Source: Pisaster brevispinus (lineage: Eukaryota; Echinodermata; Asteroidea; Forcipulatida; Asteriidae). From it: a stretch of DNA of 64,000 nt. Shown piece after piece: positions 44,140 through 58,215 of the stretch. The first letter of the stretch is position 1. Every line of letters begins with the position of its first letter. Both the position numbers and the translations under genes were made by a program. Location: positions 17,242,592-17,306,591 of the forward strand of contig JAMKCF010000007.1 in the NCBI GenBank assembly GCA_023634235.1, given 5' to 3'. Under the pieces are notes generated by a model. It searched no databases, was not told the DNA's origin, and worked only from the letters and a program-made list of their open reading frames with translations.

Positions 44140-47100
44140 TCAAAATTGAAAAGAATTTGACAGATACTCACACTGCCATCGTCACCGAATGTGCTTACGG
44201 ACAAACGCACTGTGAGGACAGGGGATACTTTGTGCCCTTCTTATTAATTTGGCCAGTAACTTTTTAAAACTGATTCTGATCAACACCAATATTGTGTATA
44301 TTTTTTTTCGTGAGATTAAGTGACATTGTAAAAAAGAAATGTTTTATCAGGGGTCAGCTGTTACCATGGCAACTGTTTGTTTGACCTTTGACCAAAATCG
44401 TAAAAGTTTTTCATAAGTTTTTACTTTTTCATCGCAACTTCTACGCGTTATTTGATTTTTTTCTCAAGAAAGTATTGGTGATGTGTACTGTGATGGTGTC
44501 TGTTAAAAAAGGTCGCCATATTCGTTGGCCATCTTGTGTTTTTAACTCGTATTTAAGGGTTCAAAACTGTATCATGTTTTTGTTATCAATGGAATATTTT
44601 CAACACGCTAATTTTGTACTTTTCAGGCAATAAATTATTTTATAATCATCGATCAGGCTCCAGAAGGTTGGAATATTGGAAGTGTATGTGGGAAAAAACT
44701 CTAATAATAAAATTTTCTTCCACAATGGGCCGGGAAAACCGATATTAAAGCGCCCCAGCGGTAAACCCAATAATGAAACAATGTCACCATCTTCATCAAT
44801 GTTAACCCCATTAGGGTTTCCCCGGAGAGGCACAGCCCCTTTTCTTTTTAAACCACCCCCCCCCCCCCAAAAAAAAAAAGAAAAAAAAAAAGAAGAAAAG
44901 AAAAAAACGTTTTAAAACAATCGCCACCAAGGGCATTTTCGGCCATTTTAAGCCCATTTTTCTTTTAAAAAGTGTTTCCCCAGAATTTCTTAATTTTAGG
45001 TCTTTGCAAACCTGTTTATTTTGACGTTATCAGTAACATAGCACTATACAGAACTTTAATGGGGTCACCATTTGTCACCGTTGGTTGCTAGTTCACGTTT
45101 TTAGGAAAAAGGAATTAAGTTTTAGTTTTTCAACTTGAAAAATCGATATCACCACCAACTCAATTATAAACTAAACCCGAACGCTAACCATAACCCAAAC
45201 TATAAAGCCCCAAATCTATAAATAAAGTATTCCATTGATACAAAACTTAATTGTGGTTGGGGCCTCTAAATTCAGGCTGAAAACAATCCGAGACAGTCGT
45301 CAGATACGGGGGCCATTTTGGAATTCCACAATGCATTTAACATAATATTACGTGAAGCATCATTACATGTGGAGGGTGGGGGGCACAGGTGAAAATGCTG
45401 TTGAAAAAGACAACATAATTATTGCAATATGACCGAAATAAATAGGGCCTTTTAGGAAAAGTAACAAATAAATTGGAATGATCGGAATGTATGTTTTCTG
45501 ATACATTTTTGCCTTTGTGAATGTTTTGTAGCTGACCATTGGAGCAGTAATTCTACTAGTCTTATATCGCTGTAGGAATGGGATTGTGAGGATTGATATC
45601 ACCGCAGGTTTTTCAGATTCAGTCTGCGGAAAAATCTTCAGTTTCTCAATAATATAACTCATTTAAGTACGGCTATTGGCATTTTCGCGTAGTAGTTATT
45701 GCTGTACTATTTAAATAATCGATATCGCCCTCTTTTTTATGATTTAAGGTAGGAGTTGAATTTTAACTAAAACAAACTCCTGTGTTATATCAACACAACT
45801 TTATGTGTAATAAGATATACCTAAAGAGTACTTTTGTTAAAAATCTTGTTCTGACAGGAATTTCGAAAACTCAAAGTGATTGTTTTGATACTTACTGGGG
45901 GTTTTTATACTCAGCATTGGATTGTGATGTGACGTCTTTATGAAATTGCAATTGTGTAATGTTCGGACGTTTATAATATTACAAAAAATATTCAGTGTTT
46001 AGCATGGGAACAAATGCTGCTTGCTGGTTGTACATGATTTCAGGCTTTATTGTTGTGACTCATACTATTTTAACTAACTTGAATTCAGTATCATAGTTTA
46101 ATTATGTTGTACAACAGTTAATGTTTGATTTAAAGTTACATCCATGTGTACTAAATTTAACTGGTTTTGTTTTGGTTGTTGTTCGGTTTTTTTGGGGGGC
46201 GGGGGACTCAGGTTTGTTCTTTTTTAAATTGTTTTATTTGAGATTAGGATGAGGTTTTGGAATACATTTTGTTTGTGGTTGTATTTGTGTCGTGGTGGTA
46301 AGACAGGTTATCATTGTAATCGCAAAACTTAATAATAAAACCTTGTCCACCATTTTCCCACCCCCTAGCGGAAAATACTTGTCTCTTAATCGGTATTGAT
46401 TATTAGTTACAGTCATTTAACAACAAATAAACATAATTTGTTAATTTGGGTTTGGATACCTGTTCATGTATTGATAATGATTATTGAAGTATAAAAAGGG
46501 TAAGACTATTTTGTTTCGAGCCTCGCTTTGGTGGTAGTGTTATTAATTTTATGTACTGGAAATGGAAATCTTATACGATACTAATTCTGTTTAAGTGTTT
46601 ATTGATAAATGTGTTATTCTTTTGTTCTCTTAAATAATGTTCAATATACTTCAATGAAAGAAAGGTTACGTCTGCAATGAAAAAAGGGCTTAGTTTTAAG
46701 TTATTGTGTTAGATACCATGCTGCTTTTATTTTAATTTACGTCACTACAATATCAACAATCTGTAGCCCTACATTACATTCAAAGCGAGGCTAGTATGAA
46801 AAACGATGATTTAAATGAGGGCGCTGTATGAAAAAACGAAAATGGGATATTGACGTTGGCGGCGTCTGGGAAGTCTCGTCCCGGGCTTAAGGAACAACAA
46901 ACAGGATTGTAGGGTGGAATTGCTTGTGTTTTGATTATGGAGCAAGGATGTTTGATGTTCTGTATTGATTCCAAGATGTTTGGTTCAAAATTACTTGCAT
47001 AGAAAAAAGGTTTAAAAAGACAGAGAATGCGATTCTTGGCATGACTCTTGTGCTGGTTTGATTCCCAATGTTTAATGTTTGCTTTTTAAGATGACTGGTA

Positions 47101-47879
47101 AAAGACAACCACAGCCATTAGGGGGACACACACGTAGTGCTAATGGAGGAAAGAGTAGTACCAGAAACATTCCTTGGGGGGAGGGTGTGCCCGGATGTGT
47201 CTTCGTTTTTTTTTTAGGTTTTTTTTTTAGAACCTTAAGTTTAGAACTTAAACTGGAAAGAAAACCATGATGGCTGGTATATAACTACTCAGATGCAGTT
47301 ACATTCATTCTGGGTGTGTGTCCTTTTGTTCTGTTTTAACTGGGGTTTGTTTTTACAAAACGGTTGTTTTAATAAAACTGCGTTGAAAGAGAGAGCGTGA
47401 TTTCGGTTGTGTGCTTTTTATGTGTGCTGTGGTTAGGGTTTAAAGTAACTGTTTCTTTTACAGGCGGTTGGTTCTAAAACGCGATGGTTACAAGCAGAAG
47501 TTAGAGAAGAATTCCGTTAGGGTTAGGTGTGGGGTTATTGCTGCTTGTAATTTGTTTCTAGAACCGTTGGGTAAAAAACTCTGGAAGTAAACCTACTCCC
47601 AAATTGATATATTTTTCACCACTGTTTATTTCTTAGGGAGACTCATAATGGGGCTTATAGTTTAAGGATTACTGGTGAATATCAGCCTTATTATTCATTC
47701 CCATAGACCTAATAGTTATCACTGGCATAATATTATAATGAAGTATATAAGATGGGATAATGCACCATTGAGAAACTTTCACCTATAATGGGAAGTTATG
47801 AACCAGCTAGTTGCGGAGGCTTGATTTTGTTTAACGTTTCAAGAAACTCTTAGCCTTTGTGGAAGTGGATGGGGTTTGT
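44140..47879. other. Intergenic, no supported gene
   Basis: AT-rich with purine runs (44866-44905). The short ORF at 47091-47270 is not supported by splice context or a domain. Nothing else is recognised. Confidence 0.4.
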
Positions 47880-49575
47880 AAAAAACCGGGTAGAATTAAT
47901 GGGTTTTTCGTGGAGGAGGTTACGGGGACAACATGGCTTTCTTTCTCAATACAATTGTTGAGTGTCAATATTATCCTAATTGTTTCAAATAGGTGTACGA
48001 TATAAAGATTCAGCTAGTTACTGGTTTTTATGGAAAGGGTTTCGGGGTCAAAGTTTACCTTTCCGTCTAAATACAATTTTCCAGTGTCAGTGTTATCCTT
48101 ATTGTTTCAAATTAGTGGGCGATTATTGAGATTTGGGTGATTAGAGATGGGATGTTGTTTAGTTACATTTTAAAATTGAAAAGCACATAATATGGAAATT
48201 AAACCGATTGGGAACAACTCTTTCAATTATCAAGTGAGCATGGTGGGTTTTGTGGAGGGGGTTACGACAGAAAACTGACTTTCTTTCTGAGTATTATTTT
48301 GTGTGTGTGAATTATCCTAATTGACTTAAATTTATGATAGAGCATAAAGATTTGGCTGGTTATAGCTTCACATCGCAACCACTGTGGAAATGCTGGCGTA
48401 TCTGACAGTGTAGTTTTAAAAGTACCAGGTGGAATTGGTGAGTTTTGTGGAGGGGGTTACGGGGAAAACATTATTATTTTTTTTCTCACAATGTAATTTT
48501 GAGTTTTTATTGTTTTAATTAACTTCAATTAAATACTAAATATTAAGTTTAAGCTGGATATAGCTTCAAATCACATCAACTGAGGAAATACAGGTGTTTT
48601 AGACCTAAAATACCAGGTGGAATTGGTGACTTTTGTGGAGGGGGTTACGGGGACAACATTATTATTTTTTCTCTCAATGTAATTTTGAGTTAATATTGTT
48701 TTAATTAACTTTAATTATAGACTGAGTATAAAGTTTAAGCTGGATTTAGCTTCAAATCACATCCACTGAGGAAATACAGATGTTTTTGACCTAAAATACC
48801 AGGTGGAATTGTGAGTTTTGTGGAGGGGGTTACGGGGGAAAATTACCTTTTTTCTCTTATTATAATTTTTGAGTTTATATTGTTTTAATTAACTTTAATT
48901 AAAGACGTACTATAAAGTTTAAGCTGGATACAGGTGTTTTAGACTTAAACTAACAGGTGGGATCGGTGAGTTTTGTGGAGGGGGTTACGAGGAATTTGTA
49001 TTTTTTTGTTTTTTATAATTTTTGAGTTTATATTGTTTTAATTAACTTTAATTAAAGACGTAATATAAAGTTTAAGCTTGATATGGCTTCAAATCACATC
49101 CACTGAGGAAATACAGGTGTTTTAGACTTTAAATAAAAGGTGGGATCTGTGGGTTTTGTGGAGGGGGTTACGGGGAAAAATTACTTTTTTTCTCTGAATG
49201 AAAACTTTGAGTTTATATTGTTTTAATTAACTTCAATTAAGACTGAATATAAAATTTCAGCTGGATATGGCATTAAATCACATCCACCGAGGAAATACAG
49301 GTGTTTCAGACTTAAAATAACAGGTGGGATCGGTGAGTTTTGTGGAGGGGGTTATAGAGGAAAGTTACTTTTCTTCTTTTTTTTGCGGGGGGAATGTAAT
49401 TTTTGAGTTTAAATTGTTTTAATTAACTTCAATTAAGACTGAATGTAAAATTTCAGCTGGATATGGCTTCAATACACATCCACTGAGGAAATAAAGGTGT
49501 TTTTGACTTAAAATACCAGGTGGGATCGGTGAGTTTTGTGGAGGGGGTTATAGAGGAAAGTTACTTTTCTTCTCA
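47880..49575. repeat. Satellite, about 8-10 units of 155-197 bp
   Basis: Each unit carries a word like gttttgtggagggggttacg. Clear occurrences start near 48252, 48447, 48632, 48820, 48975, 49157, 49340 and 49537, with degenerate ones near 47909 and 48030. Between them are the shared words tttgagtttatattgtttta and ctggatatggcttcaaatca. The last two units share a variant (tatagaggaaag), indicating local homogenisation. Non-coding. Confidence 0.85.
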
Positions 49576-50379
49576 ATTAATCGTTTAGAGGGCGTCAATT
49601 GTCTTAATTAGCACAAATCAGTGCATAAATCTAAAAATGTCACTAATAGAAAATTTAATATGGACTTTATGATTTTTTTATTTTTTATTAAGCTATTGCA
49701 GTTATATAACAAGCTAACAGAGAGAGGGCGCTTTCGGCGACAAGAAAACTGTATGGACCCCAAGTTATAATTAAGAAAATGCATATAAATGATATTGGTC
49801 TCTATGAAAATGTGGAGAGGTAGCCAGTCTATATCAAAACGAAAGCGTGGTTTTAAATTCTTTCTCGGCGGGAACTTTGATTTGTCAATTTCTTCAGATT
49901 TTCGACGATGAATGAAATTTAGAACCGTGCAATGAAAACATAAACAGGTAAGGGTCACATTGGTGAATTCAAAATCAGTAAATTTGGTGGAAGTGGTGCC
50001 CTTTTTATTTGGATCAACGCCGACCATGCTCATGGTCGTAGCACTCGTATGTACATCCATGCAATGCAATTTCAGCCATACCCGTACTAATGCACATCAC
50101 AGTCCACACTTTGGCTAACGTACATAGTGTTGGTCTCAATAATGATTAAAGTACATAAGTATTAATGGTAATTTTATTAAATAAGTTCTTTAAAAAAAAA
50201 CAAAAAAACTTCATATTCACTGTCCAGTTTATTCATTTGTTGATTTATTAATAATATTTTATTTAAACAAAAATTCTGGGACGGGGTTAATTAAATTTAC
50301 AAATAAGCTATTGATTTAAATGTCAAATATTTATTCTCATTATTGAGACAGATACAAAAGAACATACATTGATTGACTG
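49576..50379. other. Intergenic
   Basis: A 153-codon minus-strand ORF at 49608-50069 overlaps low-complexity AT sequence and has no recognisable domain; it is not called. Confidence 0.4.
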
Positions 50380-50960
50380 AATATTTAACAACAATTTGTT
50401 TACTATCCCTAAAAAGACAAAGGACTTGATAAGTTGTTTTTACTATGTATAAAAAAGAATTAGCAATTTGTATACAACCCTTACAAAAGACAAAATACAT
50501 AACAGTTTGTACACAACCCCTAAATTAGACAAAATACTTAACAATTTGTTTTTTGTCCTTAACATGGACAAGAACTTATCAATTTCTCTAAAAATAAAAT
50601 TATCTACCAATTTTATACTTTCCTTAAAAAGGACAAAAGTTCTAACACTTTGTTTACTACCCTTAGTAGATTTAACAATTTGTTTTAATTACTATGCTTT
50701 AAAAAAGATAAAGGTACAGAAATGTAATACTACTCTTTAAAAATACAATAGTCTTAACAATTAGTTTTAATTACTACTTCTTAAAAAACACAAAGGTACA
50801 AACTTTCATACTCTCTTTAAAAAAGACAATAGTTTTAACAATTTGTTTTCTACCCTTAAAAAATACAAATTACTTCACATTTTGTTTAACGTCTTTAAAA
50901 TTGACAATAGATTTGACAACTTGTTTTAAATACTATCCCTTAAAAAAGACAAAGGTACAA
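50380..50960. repeat. Degenerate short-period tandem repeat
   Basis: Repeated variants of taacaatttgtttactacccttaaaaa followed by gacaaaggtac recur at roughly 40-70 bp intervals. Non-coding and strongly diverged. Confidence 0.6.
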
Positions 50961-51775
50961 GGTTACAGAATTCATAGCAACAGATCAACAGTAAAAAAAG
51001 AACTGGATTAGGGTTATTCATTTTACATGTATGGCTAGCACTTAAAGACATCAGGATATGTCCAGAGCTATGAGCAGATGTATGACAGTGAACAGTTACA
51101 TACACTGGTCCTTCATAACATTAAACTTATTAGAACAGCTACAATAAGCCAGAAAATCAAGTTACCGACAGAAATGGAAGAGAGTTTACTGAGTTTTTTT
51201 CTGAAGAAAGTTTGTCATAATGAAAATGACTGATTCTTTATAGAAATAAACTGACTGCTTTTTGCAGTTTTTCTCTGTTAAGGCTGCATTTCAAATTTTT
51301 TTCTCTTTTTTTACAGAATTAAAATAACTGCCCAACAACAAGTATAGGGTTAAGTCCACTTAGGGTGATGGCTTTAAGGAATGTGAAGAAAATTTAAAGA
51401 TTGAGGAGATATTTGTTGTAATTTTACAACAAGTTCATAGAACTGCTACCAAAGAACTCTGCTCTCACATTGCACTGTAAAGCGTGTAATTTATGGGCCA
51501 AGGCAAGGCATAAGCACAGAGTTTCATTGTAAGCAGCATCATACAGTTGAGACCTAATCCCAACCTAATAGCACTGATTAGCAGCAAAGAGTGCTTGTTT
51601 ATGTTCAGAAAACTTTGTTTGGATTGAGTATTCATTACATGGTGTTTTGGCTGGTAACATGCTCCTACAGACATGTATGCTCTTAATGTACATGCTAATA
51701 GATTTGGGCCTAAATGGATGGCTAATGCTTAGCAGAAAAAAACCCACTTTATTTATATAAGGAGTACTATACATG
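50961..51775. other. Intergenic, nothing recognised
   Basis: No supported gene or element. Confidence 0.4.
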
Positions 51776-52029
51776 GCCCAATTTCATGGCTCTACTTCAA
51801 TTCTGTAAGCAAATAATCGGTGCTTACGGAAGCTAGGAATTCCGCACTTACGTCAAGCATATTTCAAGGGTTAACAATGAATTGTTACCTGTGCGCTTGC
51901 GTACTCCAAATTACTAGGCAATCTTGGCTTAAACAGCTAGCACAGAAATTTATTGATTGCCCTGTAAGCAGAGAATGCTGATCGTAAGCGCAGAATTTGG
52001 CAGTAAGCAGGGCCATGAAATATGGTCCA
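51776..52029. mobile_element. Short TIR element, same family as 16447-16628
   Basis: The left end ggcccaatttcatggctcta and the reverse complement of the right end (ggaccatatttcatggccct) are inverted copies. The interior is rich in gtaagca/tgcttac words. No coding capacity. Confidence 0.65.
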
Positions 52030-52149
52030 GGTTAGCAAGGATTTTTTGCTTGTAAACATGTGTACTTCACACGACTAAGCATTCTTCACTACACATCAGC
52101 GAGAATAGCAAATTGGCACTAACATAAGCAGCGCAGTTTGTCATGTAAT

Positions 52150-52770
52150 TGTTTAGCACATATTAAAGATGTTTTTACCAGTAATGTTTGAAATATTGTT
52201 TGTTAACCATAAACAAACAGCCAACAATTATAAATCATGGTTTAAAAACCATTCAAATTTAACAATCATAAAACATGGTTTATAAAGCATGAAAATTAAT
52301 GCATTTTACTACAATGGAAGAAAACCAAGACAAATTAAAGCATCATAGGACATGGTTTATAAACAATGGAAATTGAAGCTTCATAATATATGTTTTATTA
52401 ACAATGAAAATTGAAGCTTCATAATACATGTTTTATTAACAATGGAAAACTGTGTGTTTATAAAGGGGGTCAAGGTTGAATGAAACCCATGTTCAGTTTT
52501 TATGATTAAACACAGTTTTTCATGGTTAACAAGTGCTTCAACTTTTATGGTTTTTAAACCATAATTATGATGCTTTAATTTAAATGGTTTATAAACCATG
52601 ATTTATAAACGTTGATTATGTGAATATGGTTAACACACTGTATTTCAATAGTCCAAAACATTGCTTTTTTTCGGTTTACATACAAGAAAAGCAATGTTTT
52701 GGACTTTTTGAATATTGTGTGTTAACCATATTCACACAATCAACATTTATAAATCATTTCATAATGCGCA
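52150..52770. repeat. Palindromic cluster ending in a long near-perfect hairpin
   Basis: About 52595-52669 and 52683-52768 are inverted copies separated by about 14 bases, giving a stem of roughly 75-80 bp (landmark gtccaaaacattgctttt against aaaagcaatgttttggac). A further direct copy of one arm lies at about 52175-52245. Between them, variants of tttataaaccatg and a ~45-bp tandem duplication (aagcttcataata...) recur. Confidence 0.8.
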
Positions 52771-55700
52771 TACAGAGTTGAAGGGTCTCATTAGAGCGCC
52801 ACCTATTAGCAGGAGTAGGAGAGGCGTGTACAATTAAATAGGCACAATCATCATCCCAAAATTGGGAGTTAAAATGTGACGAGTGAAAATAGACTGCACA
52901 AATGGTTCACTTAGTATATGATTCTCCATCTATTCTTCCAAAAATCATGCCATTTCACGATGAATCCATGAACGTACTTTTTGTTGATTTAGTGAATGAT
53001 CTGTGTTTTTTCGCAATCCCCCACCCTTTACCAATGGCAGTCAAGGACACCGTAATCCACATGTTTTAAAATCGCCTTCTATGGCAAAACAATTGCTTGG
53101 TCACCTTGTTCATTGATTACTCTTTCATACTCCATAATTAATTTCAATAATTATTCAAACTTTGTGTATGTACTTAAGCCTCTTAAGTTTGTCATTCATT
53201 CTGGTTGTACTCTAGGGAATTGTGGCACACAGATCATATCACGTGATCTGATTGGCTATCACGCAAAGTAACGCCAACCTCTGTTGCCAAGTCATGTTTA
53301 GAGGACGTGAGACGCTCAACTCTATAATGGGCTTCCAGAAAATACTAGTTGATTCTGAACTGAGTTATTCCTACAGCCTTGCTAGACAGTTTAGCAGTGT
53401 AGTGTGTGGTCTGTTAACAATGTCTGCAGTTAAACTACCTGAGGGCTAGTTGAAGTTCCCTTCCATCAGACCACTATCATGCTGCCACCTTGTGTGTCTT
53501 GGTTCCTCGTCATAGTGACACAATCTAGTATCTCCTTCAAGGCACCATACTATTGTCTCCTAGCCTCGTCTTGACTACAGGCTGAGATGGTTGAGTCCAT
53601 GATACAAGTCTACTGGCCTGGCCAGCTAGTTCATTACTTCCCAAAGCCTCAGTACATACGTTGTAAACCACTCCTCACATAGATTGTTCATATCTATAGT
53701 TGACATCATATTGTCCAGAACATCAGCTGTGCTTGGTTAGGCTTCTGTCTCTGAAGATTGCTGTGAATAAAAGTAGATACAAAAACATTGTTATTAACAA
53801 CCAAAATGGGGACAACAGTTTCCATTATTTTATGATACAAAACAATCACAAAATAACTTGATATTTCTCACAATTAATTATAACTATACATTTATGTCAA
53901 GTGCTAAATTGTTATTAATTTAGCTGAATTTGTTGTGCAAATTCCTTCAAACTACCAGGTGCCCCTGTTTAAGATTTTAAATGTTTGTATGTAGCTTGAA
54001 ATGCAGGAAAATTAATTTGAAGTAAAAACGCACAAATAAAAAACTAATAAATAAATAAGGGACTGTTTTGCACCAGCACACATTAATATCTTCATTGCAG
54101 CCTTTTGCGTTTTAAAACCGTGTCCGTTAAAATTACTCACATGGAACCATATTATTTTGAGGGCTATTTTAAGTCAACTTAAAAAAATAAATTTGGACAA
54201 TTTGTTGTGTCACAACCAAAACAGTGTAACTCCTTTAATACGGCTAATGTTATGCGCGAGTTTGAAACTTTCAAAGTTTTGTATCTCTCTTAAAATAGCC
54301 TGGACTTGTTTTTTCTTGCAAGATACAAGGCTTTTGCAAAAACGAGATGCAACGCGTTGATGCGCAAATCCTTCAAGTGATTATGGTTTGCTATTTTTTT
54401 GTTGTTTTTTTCTTTGCTAAAATCAATTTTGGTACTAATTTTTTCAAACTATAATTTATTTTTAAAAGATAAGGATTGTTTCTGTTTGAAGTATACAACC
54501 CCAATTGAGGGTTATTTCAGGCAGCTCTAAACACTAGTCCAGTAGATAAGTGCAAAAATGTACCAGTTGCATGCACTTGTTATTTAGTAAAAGCATGAAA
54601 CCTGTTAAGCGTGTAGATTATACCAAAACATGATCTTTTAGATATAGTGGCACATCTGAAATGCCACTTTACATAACTACGCTTTCCTGTTACTGATTTA
54701 GAAATGAGCGGGTTTAGTAACTACATTTTTGCAGTTTTATGTAGGTTGCATGGTCTAAGAATTAAAACAAATTGTTGGTATTAGTATACTTTTAGGTTTC
54801 CCATTTTTCAACAGTCTTGGCCATTATTTTTCAAAATAGTGGTCACTTTACATAGCACAAAGCTCTGGAAGTAAGACTAATCTAGAATCTTAATATTGGT
54901 GTCCACTTTAGTTTGAAGAGTCTCAAGGTACAAAAGTGTCAAATGAGTAGTACTTGCTTTTTTTTAAACAGTGGCCATATTCTTATCAAAATGGCAGCCA
55001 TATTTTCAACAAAATTGTTATCGAAATAGTGACAATATTATTTCTAGCAAAGACTAAAGTGTCAAACTTTTAGTTCTCCCATTTTTAAAATGGCTGCCTT
55101 ATTTGTTAAAAGCATGGCCAGATTTGTATCAAAAGGGTAACCACGTTCCTAAACACATGGCTGTTCCACATAAACCATAACAGTGTACGTTGATCTTGGG
55201 TCTAACATTCCTCCAATGCCCATACCCTAGATACAGTATACATGTACCAAGAAACTCTCTAAAATAATTAATTCATAATTCCTTAGAAGCATATCGAGAT
55301 GGTTAGAAAAAATAAAAACAAAATAAATAAATAAAAAGTGCTCATGAATCTTACTTCCTTGTGATTGGGGGTGGGGGATGGTAAGGGTGACTAGGTGTGG
55401 TTAGTTTGAAAAGTTACTACAATAGTAAATTCATTGTTTACAAGAAAACAGTAATGTAATAACCAAAAATCAAAACTACATTCAAAATACAAAAAAAAGT
55501 TTCAGAAAAATGTGTGGGTTTTTGTGTGTGTACTTTTTACATAAAGTACCAACCCTTCATGAATAACAGTCCAACAATAACAACTAGATAATGCACTTGA
55601 ACCTTGTCATTTGATTGATGAAAAACGTGTCACATGTCATTCTTTTAGACCATTGTGAACATCCAAAGTTTTATATAGGAGTCCTATATTGATATACTGG

Positions 55701-57229
55701 GCTAATACAGATTTTACATTGAACACTGTACAAACTGATTGCATCATGCTATACTAATTTAGCCAACCAGTCTAAGCAGCTTCAAGATGTATTTACCAGC
55801 CATTACCTTGTTATTAAACTTAATCATAATTTGTTCAAATGTTTGTATTATAAGAAATAATAATAATAATTAACTGTATAAGCATATAAAACAAATGTAG
55901 GATGCATTTTAACCATTTGCCTGGTGCAATGGAACAGTCCAGCTTTAACCTCATGATTATATTCTGACATATTGTACTCATTCACATTCTATGATTGTAC
56001 TAATTCAAAACAAACAACTTGCGTGCTGAAGTGCCAAATTATAACTGTTTGATATGGTTGACTTAGACAAATATTAGTACCATTTAAAAACATTAAATGA
56101 TATCATCAGTATAAATACAAATATTTTTTTAAAAATATCGAATATCAAATACCATTAAAATCTAATTCAAAATTTTGTAAAGACCAACATTTTAAAAATA
56201 AATATTAACACCACAAACAGAAATACTACTTATATTTGCCAAAATATTGATGACGATTGCCAGTTACTTTTAAACCATAGTTAAAATTATAAACCCATAA
56301 ATGAAACAAGTATTTACCCTGAAAAACTGGGTTGTTGTTCAGCTCAGCTGACTCACTTCCAGTCATAACATCAACCATGTGCTCCTTCCATTGCAGCGTG
56401 TGGTATTGTTTACTTGAATAGCTACCCTGACTTCTCATTGACTATGCCAATGCATTGCACCAGAATGGAACCAGTCTGTACAAAAGTTAAAACGTAATAA
56501 TATTAATTACAAGTAAAACATTACAATGTCTGTTTAACATTGTTTGTTTGTTATAACCTGAAACTTCCCCTAAATTATACATTATTATTTATTTTTTTGA
56601 TGATAGAAAACGAAGTAATAATATTCAATTTTTTTTTTTAAAACAAACAGCGCCCTCGTGTGTTCATGGTTTCCAACATTATCTGCATTTATCTGCAGTG
56701 TACAGCCTGTGGTCAGCTTGTAATTGTACACGTGCATCACCCCCCCCCCCCTTTTTTTCCCTTTTTAAAAAAAGTTCCCCTTAAGTTTCTTCTGATAAAA
56801 AGTAATGTTGAGAAGTCAAAGTTCAGGTAAAATTAGTTTTTTTCATCTATATGTAATAATAAAGGCATATATTTTGCTTTGCTGGTGTTTGCTCTAAGTA
56901 TTTTATGATCTTGGTTTTTGGTGGTGTACAGTGTATGTGTTGTGTAGGCCCTACCAATTTTAACATGAAGTACAACAAGGTACAATAATTCAAAGTTTTT
57001 TCCATAAACCACAGGTGTTCACTGTCCTGTAATACATAACAGAACTAGCTGTGTTTTGGCTTCCACAGATGACAGCTTAACAAGGGGCAATCAAGCAGGC
57101 CTAGCAACAGTGGTTCACTATTATTAACAATTATAATTTTTTCTTTTGTGTTGTAAATTTTCAATATTAGAATTATGTCTATTTTTGTGCAATTTGGAGT
57201 CTGACACTAATACTTGGCACTCTACTCAC
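52771..57229. other. Gene-poor AT-rich stretch
   Basis: No gene is supported. About 54800-55130 holds scattered variants of caaaatggcagccat-type words, an old degenerate repeat. A (TAA)n tract sits near 55857-55870. Confidence 0.35.
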
Positions 57230-57800
57230 TCAGTCGAGTACTGTTTTGAAAGCACTCGTATGTAGTCGTATCTTACTCGGCTAGCAAAATATTCATACTC
57301 AAAGTTTTAATTCAACACCCGACTGCAAAATAACCTGTACTCGAACTCCGTTACACGATAATTGACTGGAAATAATATAATACTCAGGCTCTATTTTAAG
57401 TACTTGTGGTCGCAATACCACTCTCCCTGAGTGTGTGCAAGGAATATAGGAATAAATGTCCGAAAAAAGTTAAATTGAAGTTTTCTGTGATCCAGGTGAT
57501 GTATTTGTGTTGAAAAGATTGTCATAACAAGCACACATTGTTGTTCAGAAATTTGTTAACTAAGAGGTTTTAAAACGTCTTTTTTTAGTACTTTTTTAAT
57601 AAAGTAGGTCCTACTTTAAAAAGTACTCTGATATACAAGTACTTTGTGGTTGGCTGTTTGACTCTTTACTTGTATATCAGAATACTTGGTACTTGGACTC
57701 TTGTACTATTAAATAGACTTCTATGCGATGGCCCAAGAACTCGTACTACCCGGCCACCACATTACTCGGCAGTACTTGATACTCGACTGAAAAAATGCTT
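57230..57800. repeat. TACTCG/AGTACT-rich repeat with two adjacent hairpins
   Basis: The words tactcg, gtactcg and agtact recur on both strands. At 57588-57628 agtacttttttaataaagta is followed by its inverse ending in aaaaagtact; at 57621-57689 agtactctgatatacaagta faces tacttgtatatcagaatact. The hairpins share one AGTACT. Probably a foldback-type element. Confidence 0.65.
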
Positions 57801-58215
57801 GACTACAACACTGTTTCAACGTTATTGTTTAAATACACAATAGATTTAAATTAATTTTTTGTCATATGGTTCACCATTGCTTGTTAATATAAAATATCAA
57901 AATCAAAATGGGTAGTTGTTAAGTCTAAGTTATCTTAAAATCTTCAGCACAGGGGGAGCTTTTTCAATGTAATCACACACAAATTGAAATTTCACATGAG
58001 TCGATGGATCTTTAAGTTAACAATGTAAAACCAGTAGAGCTAAAAGATTATGATTATTCCAACTGAATGGTCCAACGTATGTAAGGGTTTTTGGTGTTTT
58101 CATTTGCAGAAATATCACTGTTATCAGTTATGCATATACTTAAACCTGTTAGTGTACATATGCAGAGTGTACTTGCATAAATTAAAATCTTTGATCTCTT
58201 TTTCCTTTTTTCCAG
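57801..58215. other. Presumed intron or 5' flank of the gene starting at 58216
   Basis: It ends in a pyrimidine-rich tract (tttttccttttttccag at about 58199-58215) that forms a good acceptor for the exon at 58216. Confidence 0.35.

Noticed and set aside
49608..50069. 153-codon minus-strand ORF
   Set aside because: AT-rich low-complexity composition, no domain, no splice or homology support in the window.
50380..50960. CRISPR-like spacing of short repeats
   Set aside because: Repeats are diverged, the periods are irregular, and the context is clearly eukaryotic; it is a decayed tandem repeat.
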